Shown here: one piece after another, positions 1 to 9,600 of the stretch | How the letters are laid out: each line of letters begins with the position of its first letter | Position numbering within the stretch: the stretch's first letter is position 1 | NCBI RefSeq assembly: GCF_010119975.1 | Contig: NZ_CP048222.1 | Coordinates: 2,808,501 to 2,872,500, forward strand | Origin: Rhodocytophaga rosea | Lineage (GTDB): Bacteria > Bacteroidota > Bacteroidia > Cytophagales > 172606-1 | Reading direction: 5' to 3' | DNA: 64,000 nt | The notes under the pieces: model-generated | Seen by the model: the letters and a program-made list of their open reading frames with translations, nothing else | The model's database searches: none | Told to the model about the DNA's origin: nothing | Translations under genes and position numbers: made by a program

Positions 1-1
1 G

Positions 2-319
2 AGCAGTGAATATCCAAGGTATGCCAGAGCAGCAGCTCTTACCTCACAAATGATTTATGAACAGCCGGTTTGTTATGAATTTACTTACATTCAGCCTCCT
101 ACTTTACTTATTATCGGGCAGGAAGACCGCACCGTGGTAGGAAAAGCAAAGGTAAGTAAAGAGAACCTCAGTAAAGTAGGCCAGTATCCTGCTCTGGGCA
201 AACAAACAGCTAAACTGATTCCCAAATCTACCTTAATAGAATTACCCAATGTAGGGCATATTCCACACCTGGAAGCTTCCGAGCGGTTTATGCAGGAAAT
301 ACTTAAGTTTTTAAAATAA
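2..319 (+). CDS. Alpha/beta hydrolase, C-terminal part (5' end outside window)
   Basis: The reading frame is open from the left edge of the window to a TAA at 317-319, so only the last ~105 residues are visible. The segment PTLLIIGQEDRTV is the strand that carries the acidic member of the hydrolase triad in the alpha/beta hydrolase fold, and NVGHIPHLE carries the catalytic histidine. The nucleophile elbow lies outside the window, so substrate and subfamily cannot be assigned. It ends 47 bases before pxpB on the same strand and may be co-transcribed with it. An internal ATG at 50 is unlikely to be the start because the homologous frame continues upstream. Confidence 0.85.
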   Translation, partial: SSEYPRYARAAALTSQMIYEQPVCYEFTYIQPPTLLIIGQEDRTVVGKAKVSKENLSKVGQYPALGKQTAKLIPKSTLIELPNVGHIPHLEASERFMQEILKFLK

Positions 320-366
320 TCCTTCTGTATATAATTTCTGCTATTTCTAAAGTTTTCAAGCCACAC

Positions 367-1089
367 ATGATCCCAGAACAGACAGCTTCCTTCCATGTAT
401 ATCCCTTGGGCGATGCAGCGATTGTAGTGGAATTTGGAACAGCAATCAGCGAGGATGTACACAAAAAAGTACGGGCATTTGCTGCTTATCTGGAGAAAAA
501 TCGATTTCCGGGCATGATCGAATATGTGCCTGCGTTTACAACAGTTACCTTATTTTATGATCCCTGGATGGTGAGCAAGCTAGGAAAACTGGATGCCTAC
601 CAGGAAATCGTACATACTATTCAACAGATAGAAAATAAGGTAGAGGAAATAGAATTACCTGAAGCCAGGTTAGTGGAAATTCCAGTGTATTATGGAGATG
701 AATTTGGCCCTGATCTAGCATTTGTGGCAGAGCATGCTCATTTGACAATTCCAGAAATTATTGATATACATTCCGGTGCAGAATACCTGGTATATATGAT
801 TGGCTTTGCACCTGGTTTTCCTTATCTCGGAGGTATGGACACACGCATTGCTGCCCCAAGAAGATCAAGTCCCAGAAGGGTGATACCGGCAGGTTCAGTG
901 GGAATAGCAGGTAATCAAACCGGCATCTATCCCCTGGAAACACCTGGTGGCTGGCAACTCATTGGCCGAACTCTTGTATCATTGTTTGATCCGCAACGGC
1001 AGCCACCAGTACTTTTACAAGCTGGGGATAAAGTCCGTTTTGTGCCTATAAGCAAAGCAGAATATGCAGCTTATAAATCTCACCCATGA
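367..1089 (+). CDS. pxpB: 5-oxoprolinase subunit PxpB (KipI family)
   Basis: PxpB is one of three subunits of the ATP-dependent bacterial 5-oxoprolinase (PxpABC), which opens 5-oxo-L-proline to glutamate in the cytoplasm. The 240-residue protein has the family start (YPLGDAAIVVEFG near residue 13) and the conserved central block GFAPGFPYLGGMD followed by PRRSSPRRVIPAGSVGIAG and the PLETPGGW turn typical of the KipI/PxpB cyclophilin-like fold. Its stop overlaps the pxpC start by four bases (ATGA at 1086-1089), so translation is probably coupled. The pxpA partner is not present to the right, and what lies to the left is a hydrolase rather than pxpA. The older name KipI refers to a sporulation-kinase inhibitor role in Bacillus that would not apply here. 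Confidence 0.95.
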   Translation: MIPEQTASFHVYPLGDAAIVVEFGTAISEDVHKKVRAFAAYLEKNRFPGMIEYVPAFTTVTLFYDPWMVSKLGKLDAYQEIVHTIQQIENKVEEIELPEARLVEIPVYYGDEFGPDLAFVAEHAHLTIPEIIDIHSGAEYLVYMIGFAPGFPYLGGMDTRIAAPRRSSPRRVIPAGSVGIAGNQTGIYPLETPGGWQLIGRTLVSLFDPQRQPPVLLQAGDKVRFVPISKAEYAAYKSHP

Positions 1090-2096
1090 GCCTTGAAATT
1101 ATCAGACCTGGTTTGTTAACTACTGTTCAGGACACAGGCAGGTACCATTTCCGAAAGCAAGGCATTATTGTAAGCGGCGCTATGGATACCTTTGCTTTGC
1201 GGATTGGCAATCTGCTGGTAGGCAACTCGGAAGAAGAGGCAGCGCTGGAAATCACATTTGCCGGGCCAGAAATCCGTTTTACACAGCCTCATCTGATCGC
1301 CATTACTGGCACGCTTGGCACAACTTATATTAATAATGAGCCTGTTTCTTTATGGAAACCAGTATTTGTACCCAAAGACAGTGTATTAACTTTTGGACTG
1401 CCAAGAACAGGATGCCGGGCCTATCTTACCATAGCCGGAGGATTAGATGTTCCGAAAGTAATGGGAAGTTATGCTACCTATATGCGGGCTAAAATGGGAG
1501 GCTGGTTTGGAAGACCTTTACAAGCCGGAGATATTCTTCCCTGCAAAGAACCTACAGGATATACCCACAAACTTAACAATCTGGTAAAAACAGATGCTCA
1601 GCCTTATGTACAGGCAACTTGGGGCTTCGCTTCCAGGTATTATCCGGCAATAACCCATGAACCAGTGATCCGGGTGATGAGAGGGCCGGAATACGACCAT
1701 TTGCCCGAACAAAGCAAAGCTGATCTATGGAACAAGAGTTTTCAGGTATCTACCCAATCTGATAGAATGGGATTTCGCCTGCAGGGAAGTAAGCTAGCTT
1801 TGAATAATCCGGTAGAACTCATTTCAAGTGCGGTTACTTTCGGCACCATACAACTTCCGCCGGATGGCAATCCTATCATTTTGATGGCCGATCACCAGAC
1901 AACCGGCGGCTATCCCAGAATTGCCCAGGTTATCTCTGCCGATTTATCTATACTGGCACAGGTTTTACCTCAACAAACGATCCGCTTTAAAGAAATTTCT
2001 CTGACAGACGCCCAGCAACTCTACTATCAGCAGGAATCCATCATCCGGCAAGTGAGAGAAGCTATAAAGCTCAGGATAAAACAGGCACAGCTATAA
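1086..2096 (+). CDS. pxpC: 5-oxoprolinase subunit PxpC (KipA family)
   Basis: This is the biotin-dependent-carboxylase-like subunit that pairs with PxpB in 5-oxoproline hydrolysis. The 336-residue chain opens with the family signature SLEIIRPGLLTTVQDTGR, then GAMDTFALRIGN and the later ADHQTTGGYPRIAQVI block, in the order and length usual for PxpC/KipA. It starts inside the last codon of pxpB. The stop codon at 2094-2096 lies within the left arm of a 25-bp hairpin, so the operon ends here. With no pxpA next to it, either that subunit is encoded elsewhere in the genome or the pair works with a different LamB/YcsF protein. Confidence 0.95.
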   Translation: MSLEIIRPGLLTTVQDTGRYHFRKQGIIVSGAMDTFALRIGNLLVGNSEEEAALEITFAGPEIRFTQPHLIAITGTLGTTYINNEPVSLWKPVFVPKDSVLTFGLPRTGCRAYLTIAGGLDVPKVMGSYATYMRAKMGGWFGRPLQAGDILPCKEPTGYTHKLNNLVKTDAQPYVQATWGFASRYYPAITHEPVIRVMRGPEYDHLPEQSKADLWNKSFQVSTQSDRMGFRLQGSKLALNNPVELISSAVTFGTIQLPPDGNPIILMADHQTTGGYPRIAQVISADLSILAQVLPQQTIRFKEISLTDAQQLYYQQESIIRQVREAIKLRIKQAQL

Positions 2097-2142
2097 TCAC
2101 AGACTGCTATTTATTATGTCTGTGATTATAGCTGTGCCTGTT
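2080..2142. terminator. Bidirectional terminator hairpin with 25-bp perfect stem
   Basis: The left arm 2080-2104 and right arm 2118-2142 are perfect reverse complements over 25 bases, with a 13-base AT-rich loop. It sits between the convergent genes pxpC (+) and the lyase-like gene (-), and includes the pxpC stop codon. The outer bases are AA/TT, so each strand reads a short U tract after the stem. Confidence 0.85.
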
Positions 2143-2157
2143 AGGTATAATATCAAA

Positions 2158-4425
2158 TTACGGTTTAATGATTTTCACCAGTCTTTTTTGTTTGTCTGGA
2201 GAAACCGTTTGTAGCAGATATATACCGGATGGTAAATTCTCTCTGGATAACTCCATTGTAATTTCTGATTCCCCGGCCATTACAGTTGCTGTATGCTGAT
2301 ACCATATCTTGCCCAGCATATCACTTATGCTAATAAATACCTCTCCTGCTGAAATATGAGCCGTTTTGACCGTAACCTGATCCTGAAATGGATTCGGATA
2401 TGCTTTTACAGTGAACGCAGCTTCCGCAGGCATTTTAACTGCTGTTGTACGTGCATTTTCACGTGCTTTATTTTCTATAACAAAGGGCGTAAGCCTGGAA
2501 CCGGAAATAGGCCGTTCTACCGTTCCATCTGGCAGTTGCCAGCCCACCGAAAGATGATCATCTCCTTCGTTTTCCTTATGCAACACCTCTACATAATACT
2601 TCTTTCCGGCTTGTAAAGCTATAGTTACTGATTTTTGAGAAGAAAACTTATCCCATTCCCGCTCGGCTGTCCATCCTTCCACACTGGCAATTTGCTTCTT
2701 AGTCTCCGGATTTTCATCGTCGCTTAGCCAGAGTTCACAGTGATCATCTCCGGCAATCCAGAACGTATATTCCCCGTTTACAGGTGGGTGTACATATCCC
2801 CTGATACGTCTGCCAAAATGATTGTCTGTGTTTGAGGAAGTTTCAAATGAAGTGATTTCACTTATGCTGGCTGGCGTCTTATCAAGTGGGATCATAGCTA
2901 CATTTTCTCCCTCAATGTCTTTCCAGAATTCCTCGGTAAGGCTCCCTTCAGTAACACTTTCAGCCGTAGTGGCTATAGGCGCATCCTCTGAAGTGCTACT
3001 TGTTCTTGGATACGGCCACACTTTTCCTTCCATTTGTCCATACATCAACATTACGCCGGGAAATACATCCCAGGCTCCTCCATAGGGCTTGTGTTTACCT
3101 GCTGAAGCCGCACTGCCAGGAGTTGGATAAGCTCTTGTGCCTGGGGCTCTTCTTAAATAAGAATCTTTGATATAACTGTCTTTGAAATACAGATTACCCT
3201 GGGCAAACCAGGTATCGTTAACAGTATACCAGCTGCGGCCTGACTCGGTGTTCACTCCATCAATAAGCGCAGCCTTACTACCCATCTTAGAAGCAGAAGC
3301 GGTGCCATATCTTTTCAGGTTGCCATCCATGTGACGCAACATGGTTTTGACCAGGAGCTGCAAATTCTTTGATCCTCCCTGTGTGCCAAAAGCGCCTTTG
3401 GAAGTGGTAAACTTATACAACTCAAAATCTCCACTGCGGGCAAAATAATCGGCTATATTGACCAGTTGAGAAATGGTCAGGAAGGAATAGGAGATGCCAA
3501 TGTCAGCAAAGTCTTCCCGCCACCGCTGAAACTCAGAAAAGGTGCCATCCGGATAAGTACCAAACATTAAGGCTTCTTTCACATATCTTTTGCCACTCTC
3601 TTTCAGAGACGAAACATTATTTTTGATGCCCCACAAGGTGAAGAAATATACCTGAGAAGAACGTCTGTTGTTATAATATCTGCTCAAACTGGAGGTTTTG
3701 TAGCCATTATAGTGCGTCGTACGGCCTAAGCTGCCGTTAACCGAAACTGCATAGTTACTGGGTGTCCAGTCTCCCCCGTTGCGGTTCATATACATCTTAC
3801 TCAGATCAGCATCCACATTGCGCTGAAAGTACAGGGCTGCATTGTAGAACCACTTGTCGATTCTGCTTTTATCTTCTGAGGAAAGGCCGCTTTCAATGTA
3901 GGCATAGGCAAACAGGAGTCTGGTCAGCCAGTCGTTGATCTCATAGGAAGGAGGCAGATCATGAAGAATACCATCACACCATCTTTTTTTCACACTAAAG
4001 TCTGCATTAGGTTCTCCAATCTGTGCCAGCAGTTCTTTGCGCACCGCTTCTTTAAAGTTTGTATTGCCGGTAAGCAAATATAAAAAGGCAGCATCTCTGA
4101 GCAATTTACCATTGGTAGCGGGCGCATAATTTACGCTCACCTGTATACAAGTGCTGGTAGGCACACCTTTCCAGCGTTCTGCGGATGGATTACTTACAAA
4201 TTTATTGGCATTGGCCATGATCCGGTCCCAATCACCAGGAGAGTTAGCCTGGGCATCTCCAAAGCTTTTATAAGGGCCACTTTTGGCTCTTTGTTTCCAG
4301 ATCTCTACTTCTTCTTTTGTAAAAAAGGCACTTATTCTCGTCTGTGCTTTTACTTGTGCTACTTTAGTAAGCAGTAAACCTAACAATAAGGTCAGGTATC
4401 TTAAAATAATTCTGTTGGCGATCAT
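2158..4425 (-). CDS. Secreted alginate-lyase-like protein with PA14 domain and T9SS sorting tail
   Basis: The 755-residue protein begins with a signal peptide (hydrophobic stretch ending near AQT, residue 28). The next ~400 residues are helical and resemble the alginate lyase (PF05426-like) alpha/alpha toroid, with the stretches NRNGGDWTPSNY and YPDGTFSEFQRW. A PA14-type beta-sandwich follows at roughly 490-648 (RIRGYVHPPVNGEYTFWIAGDDHCELWLS). The last ~80 residues (YPNPF...GKIWY...LPSGIYLLQ...KRLVKIIKP) are a type A sorting domain of the type IX secretion system, so the protein is exported and probably surface-attached. A polysaccharide substrate is likely, possibly a uronate polymer, but I cannot identify the catalytic residues with certainty. 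It ends 16 bases from the terminator shared with pxpC. Confidence 0.8.
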   Translation of the reverse strand: MIANRIILRYLTLLLGLLLTKVAQVKAQTRISAFFTKEEVEIWKQRAKSGPYKSFGDAQANSPGDWDRIMANANKFVSNPSAERWKGVPTSTCIQVSVNYAPATNGKLLRDAAFLYLLTGNTNFKEAVRKELLAQIGEPNADFSVKKRWCDGILHDLPPSYEINDWLTRLLFAYAYIESGLSSEDKSRIDKWFYNAALYFQRNVDADLSKMYMNRNGGDWTPSNYAVSVNGSLGRTTHYNGYKTSSLSRYYNNRRSSQVYFFTLWGIKNNVSSLKESGKRYVKEALMFGTYPDGTFSEFQRWREDFADIGISYSFLTISQLVNIADYFARSGDFELYKFTTSKGAFGTQGGSKNLQLLVKTMLRHMDGNLKRYGTASASKMGSKAALIDGVNTESGRSWYTVNDTWFAQGNLYFKDSYIKDSYLRRAPGTRAYPTPGSAASAGKHKPYGGAWDVFPGVMLMYGQMEGKVWPYPRTSSTSEDAPIATTAESVTEGSLTEEFWKDIEGENVAMIPLDKTPASISEITSFETSSNTDNHFGRRIRGYVHPPVNGEYTFWIAGDDHCELWLSDDENPETKKQIASVEGWTAEREWDKFSSQKSVTIALQAGKKYYVEVLHKENEGDDHLSVGWQLPDGTVERPISGSRLTPFVIENKARENARTTAVKMPAEAAFTVKAYPNPFQDQVTVKTAHISAGEVFISISDMLGKIWYQHTATVMAGESEITMELSRENLPSGIYLLQTVSPDKQKRLVKIIKP

Positions 4426-6110
4426 AATTTAAGTGTTTTCTGCAAAACAGGGCAGAAAACAGGCTATGATGCGTTGATAAAACAGCCTTATTGGTACATG
4501 TGAGATAATAGCAGGTTATTAACAGACCTATCATGTTAAGGATAAGTCATGGTTTTACTCATAAATCTAGCTATAGATGTACGCCTGTAGATCGCATCCG
4601 TTAATACATATCAGAAGAGAGGAGGGGCTTATAGTTTAATGGATAGACGTGTATAGATTATTATCTTACGTCTTGTAAAGAAAGGAAGAGAGGCCGTGAA
4701 TTCTTTAATGATACTATTGAAAAGTATAAGCCGTTGAAAAACCTACAAGCTTAAGTATAGGTTAAAAAGCATGGCTAATAGAAAGAAAACGTTTCAGTTA
4801 TAACCCAAAGCGAAAAATATATGGAATAAGTATCTGTTTACAGGGCTTCAGAACATACATCTTTTAGAGGGAGTATTGGATTTAATTATATATTATTTAT
4901 TTGTGATAATCTTACACGTTATATCTATACTATAAATTTTTCCAGATAAACATTGCAAATTTAAGTTTGTTATAGTATTTTTTAAATACTTAGCACATGG
5001 GTTGATAGATAAGATATATTATTATATCATGAAAGAAGGAGGTAAGTTTTTATAAAAAGAAGGAGTGATAGTATATATATATCCTCCTCCAGCCCTGTTT
5101 TTATTGAAAACTTTACATCCTTGGATTGATGAATCGTCTGAAATTATCATTCCTGTATGTAAGTAATTCCTTCTCAGGATTCATTTTTTGGCTTTCTCCT
5201 CTATTTTACATCTCCGGTTTTAGCCTTGCATACATATATATACTGACTAATATATGTAGCTCTGGCAACCCAACATTTATACTTTTTATTAGTTAATATA
5301 TGTCATACTTTATTTATATAATGTATCTATAAAGCTATGCCGTCTTTGCCTTATAGATATTCTCTTATCTATATTCTTTACCTGCAACTAAACAGAAGTA
5401 AACATTTTCCAATAAGTAGCTATTCAAACAGGTATTTATTAGCTTGTTTGAATCGGATTATGTGCAATATTCTTACCATAGTCAGTATAGCGGAGGTTAA
5501 ATAGCCTTACAAGAAAAAATGGAATATTACATAGCTGTGAAAAGCAATTATTACACGCCGGTAAGACATTCCGGTGTAGATCTGCCTGCTGTAAAGCTAG
5601 TTCTGCTATCTATCTATCTGGTTTTATAATCTGTAATTCTGGTTCTGGTATCTGTCATCTGAGTTTTATAATGTGTTGACTCAGTTTTATAAAATAGATA
5701 TGCCGCTATGTCAGATGAAAATATAGTATTATTCAATAAATGTGCCGCTATGTCAGGTGGCGGCCTCGTTTTAGCATCTGACACAAGATATTTGCTGACT
5801 GCCGGTTATGTTTTAGCTAATGCCAGTTTGGTTACAGCAGATAGACATGGTAAGTAAATATCTTTCCTCACTGTGTATATAATGCCATTCTTTTGATTCC
5901 ATTGAGCCCCTATGCCAAAGAGTTAACATTTTTCATCTGTATATATAAAAGTTACAGGTATGATTCATTTTTATCGCTTAGATACAGTTAATTATAAGAA
6001 TCCGGCTAAAATCTGACATTACATAATATATGTCTATACAAGGAGCTTTACTTGCAGGTATTACAATTATGTATTTATGTGAAATTAAAATTCAATAACC
6101 CCAAGTTGCT
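4426..6110. other. 1.7-kb AT-rich region without a convincing gene
   Basis: No reading frame of useful length with protein-like content lies here. The stretch is rich in TATA-like runs. Its right part (5579-5851) is a degenerate 21-nt tandem repeat described separately. It must also contain the promoter of the minus-strand lyase gene (left end) and of the plus-strand gene at 6111, because both are read outward. I see no tRNA, rRNA or IS end. Confidence 0.6.
5579..5851. repeat. Degenerate tandem repeat, 13 units of 21 nt
   Basis: When the sequence is cut every 21 bases from 5579, all 13 units have T at position 12 and a purine at positions 6 and 13. Twelve of 13 have G at position 1 and T at position 5. 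The consensus is roughly GTTnTRnnAnnTR plus eight variable bases. Exact sub-copies stand out: GTTTTATAA at 5621, 5663 and 5684 (spacings 42 and 21) and TGCCGCTATGTCAG at 5701 and 5743 (spacing 42). Read on the + strand the units would encode seven-residue repeats (V-L-x-x...), but stop codons break the left half. A 49-codon frame remains at 5708-5857. On the minus strand the same units read as x-x-T-D-x-K-T heptads, again with stops. Confidence 0.75.
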
Positions 6111-6821
6111 ATGAATCAGAAACAACTCAATGTGCTTACCATGTGCAAAGCTGTATTGGCGCACCTGGATTCCAAGCCGGCCGTATGGAATGGATTTTCA
6201 CCTTTAGTAAGTGTGGTACATAATTTCCGTACCTCAGTACTGGCGCTTCACCAGCAAAACATGACGCAAGCAGAACGCTCTACGGTTGGATACACCAAAG
6301 ACCGCAACGACCAGTTAAATGCCATGTGTGACCTGGCTTTTAATTTACTGCTGAAGATCAGATCGTATGCCCGTATCACCAACAACCAGGTATTATTACA
6401 TGCCATAGATTATTCGGAAAGCCATTTGCGCCGTGGCCGTGAAACTGAAGTAATTAACCGTTGCCAGTTGATACACGACCGGGGAAAAGAACATTTAGTA
6501 GCTTTATCCGATTTTGTGGTTACACCCGACATGCTTACCCAGTTACAAAGGGCAATTGATACCTTTAGTCCCCTATCCGCCAAGCGGGATATTATTCTGG
6601 GTGAACGTACTACGGCTACGGCCAACATTCCGCTTCTGATCGAAAATATCCGCAAAGAACTGCGAACCCTGGATGACCTGATAGCCGGGTTAATAGCTGA
6701 TAAAGACTTTGTTACTACCTATGGGCAGGTACGTCAGATTGTTGACCGGGGGGCAGAAGCGAAGCAGAAATCAAGAAAGACAAGCAAACGGCATAATTCA
6801 AGGATTCATCTACTTAAATAG
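6111..6821 (+). CDS. Hypothetical helical protein
   Basis: A 236-residue protein I do not recognise. It has no signal peptide or membrane segment. It is predicted to be almost entirely alpha-helical, with a regular hydrophobic pattern and arginine-rich helices (SHLRRGRETEVINRC, LIENIRKELRTLDDLIAGLI). The C-terminus is very basic (KQKSRKTSKRHNSR), which could mean nucleic-acid contact or disorder. Codon use is like that of its neighbours. The gene stands alone, with long noncoding DNA before it and a hairpin after it. Confidence 0.7.
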   Translation: MNQKQLNVLTMCKAVLAHLDSKPAVWNGFSPLVSVVHNFRTSVLALHQQNMTQAERSTVGYTKDRNDQLNAMCDLAFNLLLKIRSYARITNNQVLLHAIDYSESHLRRGRETEVINRCQLIHDRGKEHLVALSDFVVTPDMLTQLQRAIDTFSPLSAKRDIILGERTTATANIPLLIENIRKELRTLDDLIAGLIADKDFVTTYGQVRQIVDRGAEAKQKSRKTSKRHNSRIHLLK

Positions 6822-6965
6822 CTCTCATATGATAAACTATATACTACTATCTTAAAATTTTTCCGGGTCTTTTAGTGTAGTATTCTGAGGAAATAATACC
6901 AGCAGGAAACATGGCAGATCAGGCAGGAAAACCAGATTATATTTTAAATTTGAAAAAGTTTTTGT

Positions 6966-6997
6966 AAACCCGCAATGTTTTTAAAACTTGCGGGTTT
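6966..6997. promoter_or_regulatory. Hairpin between hypothetical gene and asnS
   Basis: AAACCCGCAA (6966-6975) and TTGCGGGTTT (6988-6997) form a perfect 10-bp stem with a 12-base loop, 26 bases before the asnS ATG. It could terminate the upstream gene or lie in the asnS leader as an attenuator. The right arm ends in TTT but is not followed by a longer T run. Confidence 0.5.
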
Positions 6998-7023
6998 ACT
7001 GGTCTTACACGATTTTTAAAGAT

Positions 7024-8469
7024 ATGATGGAAAAAAGAACGCCTGTTAAAGAATTGCTCCGCTCTACAGCTTTTGGTACTCAGGTGCACGTAAAAGGTTG
7101 GGTCCAAACCAAAAGAGAAAGTAAAAATGTGGCTTTTATTGCCTTAAACGATGGCTCAGTTGTTCACCACCTGCAAATTGTAGCAGAAGTAGAAAAATTT
7201 CCGGAGGACGTTCTGAAAAATATTACCACTGGTGCTTGTATTGCCGTTACCGGTATGTTAACAGAATCTCAGGGACAAGGGCAGAAAGTAGAAGTACAGG
7301 CTACAGCTATTGAAATTTATGGCACGGCTGATGCTGAGAAATATCCCTTGCAACCCAAACGTCATTCTCTGGAATTTTTGCGTGAAATTGCCCATTTACG
7401 TCCGCGTACCCGTACATTCGGTGCTGTATTGCGCATCCGGCATGCCATGGCTTTTGCGATTCATAAGTATTTTAACGACCGTGGATTCTTTTATCTTCAT
7501 ACGCCCATCATTACCGGTTCTGATGCCGAAGGTGCCGGCGAAATGTTCCGGGTTACTACGCTTGATCCCATAGATCCGCCCTTGAATGAGTTTGGTACGA
7601 TAGATTACAAACAGGATTTCTTCGGAAAAGAAACCAATCTGACCGTCTCCGGACAACTGGAAGGTGAATTAGGAGCGATGGCATTGTCGCTGGTGTATAC
7701 CTTTGGCCCTACATTCCGGGCAGAAAACTCCAATACGGCCCGTCACCTGGCTGAGTTCTGGATGATTGAGCCCGAAATGGCTTTTTATGACCTGGAAGAT
7801 AACATGAATCTGGCAGAAGACTTTCTAAAATACCTGGTGCAATACGCCCTCGATCATTGTATAGATGATCTTGAATTTCTGGATAACCGGCAAAAAGAGG
7901 AAGAAAAGAATAAGAAACAGGAAGAACGCAGCCCGATGGGCCTGGTTGAAAAACTCAGGTTTGTCGTGGATAACAATTTTGAGCGTCTTACCTATACTGA
8001 AGCCGTTGATATTCTGATGAAGTCTAAACCAGCACAAAAAGGACAGTTTGTGTATCCGGTGAGCTGGGGGACTGATCTGCAATCGGAGCATGAACGGTAT
8101 CTGGTAGAAAAGCACTTCAAAAAACCAGTGATCTTAACCAATTATCCCAGGCAGATCAAAGCTTTTTATATGAAGCAGGATGAGGATGGAAAAACGGTAA
8201 GAGCCATGGATGTGCTGTTTCCTGGCATTGGTGAAATTATCGGAGGGTCGCAGCGGGAAGAAAACTATGAGAAGCTATATTCCAGAATCCAGGAACTCAA
8301 GATTCATGAAGAAAGCCTGTGGTGGTACCTGGAAACCCGTAAATATGGCACGGCCCCTCATAGCGGCTTTGGCCTGGGCTTTGAGCGGCTAATCCTGTTT
8401 ATTACCGGCATGGCTAATATCCGGGATGTGATTCCATTCCCAAGAACTCCCCAGAATGCAGAGTTTTAA
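7024..8469 (+). CDS. asnS: Asparaginyl-tRNA synthetase
   Basis: This class II aminoacyl-tRNA synthetase charges tRNA-Asn with asparagine in the cytoplasm. An N-terminal OB-fold anticodon-binding domain (about residues 10-110, with [19 protein letters not shown]) is followed by the catalytic core: motif 2 is visible as [25 protein letters not shown] and motif 3 as [16 protein letters not shown]. The length of 481 residues is normal for AsnRS. Start choice: the frame is open further upstream, but only a TTG at 6988 (inside the hairpin arm) is available there, whereas ATG ATG at 7024/7027 gives the expected N-terminus. A clean intrinsic terminator follows at 8491. Confidence 0.97.
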   Translation: MMEKRTPVKELLRSTAFGTQVHVKGWVQTKRESKNVAFIALNDGSVVHHLQIVAEVEKFPEDVLKNITTGACIAVTGMLTESQGQGQKVEVQATAIEIYGTADAEKYPLQPKRHSLEFLREIAHLRPRTRTFGAVLRIRHAMAFAIHKYFNDRGFFYLHTPIITGSDAEGAGEMFRVTTLDPIDPPLNEFGTIDYKQDFFGKETNLTVSGQLEGELGAMALSLVYTFGPTFRAENSNTARHLAEFWMIEPEMAFYDLEDNMNLAEDFLKYLVQYALDHCIDDLEFLDNRQKEEEKNKKQEERSPMGLVEKLRFVVDNNFERLTYTEAVDILMKSKPAQKGQFVYPVSWGTDLQSEHERYLVEKHFKKPVILTNYPRQIKAFYMKQDEDGKTVRAMDVLFPGIGEIIGGSQREENYEKLYSRIQELKIHEESLWWYLETRKYGTAPHSGFGLGFERLILFITGMANIRDVIPFPRTPQNAEF

Positions 8470-8490
8470 AGCATAATCATTAAAAGGAGA

Positions 8491-8521
8491 AGCCGCTATA
8501 GATAACTATAGCGGCTTTTTT
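8491..8521 (+). terminator. Intrinsic terminator of asnS
   Basis: AGCCGCTATAG (8491-8501), loop ATAA, CTATAGCGGCT (8506-8516), followed by a T run to 8521. This is a textbook rho-independent terminator 22 bases after the asnS stop. Confidence 0.93.
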
Positions 8522-8635
8522 ATTGAATAATCATTTTCTCTGTTTCAACTACTTACTCAATATTATCCGGTTTTGACTGTATTTTATCAGAAGTTCTGCG
8601 TATATTTAAGATTACAAGACAAAAATGGATAATAA

Positions 8636-9505
8636 ATGAAGGCTCTTGTACAGAAATCACCTATACCTGATTCTAAGGCATTTGTAGTAAAAGACCTTAT
8701 TGCTCCCTATTTTGATCCGGTCTGGCATTTTCATCCGGAGTATCAATTATTTGTGGTAATAGAAGGCCGGGGTACCCGTTTCGTAGGCGATAATATCAAG
8801 CCGTTTAAAGAGGGCGATATGGTTTTTACAGGACCAAACCTGCCTCATTTCTGGCGGAACGACCAGGTGTACTTCGACCGCAAAAACCATTTAAGTACCC
8901 ATGGCATCGTTATCTATTTTCAGGAAAACTTTCTGGGAGATTCCATTTTGAAGAAAGAAGAGATGGAAAAAATCCATCAGCTTTTTCAAAAATCAAGCTT
9001 TGGGCTGGAAATACGGGGCGAAACCAATCAGGAAGTTACCAGATTAATGCACCGCCTGCTTTCTCTGAATGGAGTGGCCAGTCTGATTGGCCTGCTCGAA
9101 ATTCTCGACATATTAGCTCACTCTATGGATTGCCATCCGATTGCACATTCGGGGTATATTAACCAGTACAAGGAAAATGAAAAAGACCGGATGGGCAAAG
9201 TGTACGAATTTGTTACCAAGCATTTCAATCAAAAGATCAGCCTGGAAGAAGTAGCAGCTCTGGCCAATATGACGCCCACTTCATTCAGCCGTTATTTTAA
9301 GTCGAGGGTAAATAAATCGTTTTCAGAATTTCTGGGCGAAATCCGCATTGATCATGCCTGTAAGCTGCTGCATGAAGAACAGATCAATATCAGCCAGATT
9401 GGCTATGAATGTGGCTTTCCTACACTTTCCAACTTCAATAAACAGTTTAAGGAAATTACTGGAAAAACGCCTTTAAAATACAGAAAGGAATATTTTCAGG
9501 CATAA
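8636..9505 (+). CDS. AraC family transcriptional regulator (cupin sensor)
   Basis: A 289-residue one-component regulator. The N-terminal half is a cupin-type ligand domain: HFHPEYQLFVVIEGRGTRFVGD near residue 31 and GDMVFTGPNLPHFWRND near residue 61. The C-terminal ~100 residues are a two-helix-turn-helix AraC domain (ISLEEVAALANMTPTSFSRYFK, then ISQIGYECGFPTLSNFNKQFKEITGKTPLKYRKE). Regulators of this type with a cupin domain usually control sugar metabolism genes, but no obvious target lies next to it. Its ligand is unknown. The gene ends at a strong hairpin shared with the convergent downstream gene. Confidence 0.92.
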   Translation: MKALVQKSPIPDSKAFVVKDLIAPYFDPVWHFHPEYQLFVVIEGRGTRFVGDNIKPFKEGDMVFTGPNLPHFWRNDQVYFDRKNHLSTHGIVIYFQENFLGDSILKKEEMEKIHQLFQKSSFGLEIRGETNQEVTRLMHRLLSLNGVASLIGLLEILDILAHSMDCHPIAHSGYINQYKENEKDRMGKVYEFVTKHFNQKISLEEVAALANMTPTSFSRYFKSRVNKSFSEFLGEIRIDHACKLLHEEQINISQIGYECGFPTLSNFNKQFKEITGKTPLKYRKEYFQA

Positions 9506-9600
9506 TACTAACTTGTTGTATGTTGATAGTAGATAGTATTCTACATATAAATACACTCATAACACTACACATTAGTTTTTGTATCTGATGTGTGGCTTAT

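Noticed and set aside
5708-5857. 49-codon frame in the 21-nt repeat as a real gene
   Set aside because: The period continues upstream through several stop codons, so the open part is better explained as a piece of the repeat; kept only as a note.
6988-7023. Upstream TTG as asnS start
   Set aside because: It lies in a hairpin arm and adds residues not found in AsnRS; ATG at 7024 fits.
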